From assembly GCF_008728515.1 (NCBI RefSeq), contig NC_044984.1:93543181-93607180 (forward strand): DNA of 64,000 bases, given 5' to 3'. Position numbers and translations under genes: made by a program. This DNA is from Papio anubis. Taxonomy: Eukaryota; Chordata; Mammalia; Primates; Cercopithecidae. The notes beneath the pieces are model-generated. The model did no database searches. It was given only the letters and a program-made list of their open reading frames with translations, and was not told where the DNA came from. Positions 63,265-64,000 of the stretch are shown one piece after another (position 1 is the stretch's first letter; each line of letters begins with the position of its first letter).

Positions 63265-64000
63265 ATGGGGAGAAACCAGAGCAGAAAAGTGGAAACTTCC
63301 AAAAACCAGAATTCCTCCTCTCCTCCAAAGGATCATGGCTCCTCGCCAGCAAGGGAACAAAACTGGACAGAGAATGAGTGTGATGAGGTCGGTAATAACG
63401 AACTCCTCTGAGCTAAATGAGCATGTTCTAACCCATCTCAAGGAAGCTAAAAACCTTGAAAAAAAGATTAGATGAATGGCTAACTAGAATAAACGGTATA
63501 GAGAAGACCTTAAATAACCTGATGCAGCTGAAAACCAAAGCATGAGAACTTCGTGATGCATGCACAAGCATCAATCGCAGATTTGAGCAAGTGGAAAAAA
63601 GGATATCAGTGATTGAAGATCAAATTAATGAAATAAAGCAAGAAGACAAGATTAGAGAAAAAAGAGTGAAAATAAGTGAACAAAGCCTCCAAAAAATATG
63701 GGACTATGTGAAAAGACAAAACATGTTTCATTGGTGTACTGGAAAGTGATGGGGAAAATGGAACCAAGTTAGAAAACACTCTTCAGGATATTATCCAGGA
63801 GAACCTCCCTAACCTAGCAAGGCAGGCCAACATTCAAATTCAGGAAATACAGAGAACACCACGAAGATATTCCTTGAGAAGAGCAACCCCAAGACACATA
63901 ATCATCAGATTCACCAAAGTTGAAATGAAGGAAAAAATGTTAAGGGCAGCCAGAGAGAAAGGTCAGGTTACCCACAAAGGGAAGCCCATTAGACTAAGCA
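63265..64000 (+). pseudogene. L1 ORF1 pseudogene, partial at window edge
   Basis: The ATG at 63265 (atggggagaaaccagagc) starts the ORF1 frame, which runs 48 codons to a TGA at about 63409. A deletion of some 30 bases compared with the copy at 6626 lies near 63388, where the codons between 'gaatgagtgtgatga' and 'gtaataacgaact' are lost. Downstream coiled-coil and RRM sequence is recognisable up to the edge (gcaaggcaggccaacattca at 63819-63838). Confidence 0.9.

Larger units (their letters stand above)
62248..64000 (+). mobile_element. LINE-1, 5' part (continues beyond the window)
   Basis: Starts with the L1 5' end (ggcatccaagatggctgaat) and runs through the whole 5' UTR into ORF1, ending at the window edge within ORF1. 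It aligns with the L1 at 5348 but keeps more of the 5' UTR. The target duplication cannot be judged because the 3' end is outside. Confidence 0.95.

Overview
The window is primate nuclear DNA, most likely human or another catarrhine. The evidence is Alu elements of several ages (AluJ-, AluS- and AluY-like), primate-age LINE-1 copies, THE1/MST/MLT retrovirus-like LTRs, a MADE1 mariner relic and Tigger DNA transposons, set in AT-rich sequence with old MIR and L2 fragments. I found no host protein-coding gene, exon chain, CpG island, tRNA, rRNA or CRISPR array. All longer open reading frames that I can explain belong to transposable elements and nearly all are broken. It reads as a gene-poor, repeat-rich intergenic or deep intronic segment.

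Layout. 1-5 kb: a reverse-strand Tigger-type DNA transposon with a decayed transposase, split by an Alu and by a complete MST LTR. 5.3-12.06 kb: a near full-length L1 (5' UTR, ORF1, ORF2, 3' UTR) with an Alu in its tail and a 14-bp target-site duplication around both. 12-25.6 kb: mostly undefined AT-rich sequence with a solo LTR, an Alu, old L1M, L2, MIR and MLT1-like pieces. 25.6-32.1 kb: an endogenous retrovirus with two recognisable LTRs, non-coding internal sequence, an env remnant and a MADE1 insertion. 34.8-37.1 kb: a complete two-LTR THE1 element with a 267-codon open frame, followed by an AluY-type element. 39.9-43.3 kb: three more Alus and an old L1M. 43.86-44.34 kb: a hAT-like element with an 8-bp duplication. 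44.9-48.8 kb: an MST LTR split by an L1 whose 5' half is inverted. 49.5-51.6 kb: MLT2A-like and MST LTRs. 56.9-57.3 kb: a short non-autonomous Tigger relative of the first element. 59.9-61.4 kb: a MER5-like element, an AluY-type element, and a second 5'-inverted L1 carrying a THE1 LTR. 62.25-64.0 kb: the 5' part of another L1 that runs off the window.

There is no cooperating gene set. What the sequence records is insertion history: nested elements with intact duplications give relative ages (Tigger, then MST LTR and Alu; MST LTR, then inverted L1; inverted L1, then THE1 LTR and AluY). I did not find a previously undescribed biological system. The most unusual observations are two L1s with 5' inversions, an AluY that reused the endonuclease site of the older L1, two AluY copies sharing one 12-bp deletion, and a perfect 22-bp hairpin in a Tigger relic that looks like a template-switch mutation. 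Family names come from recognition of consensus features, not from a database search.
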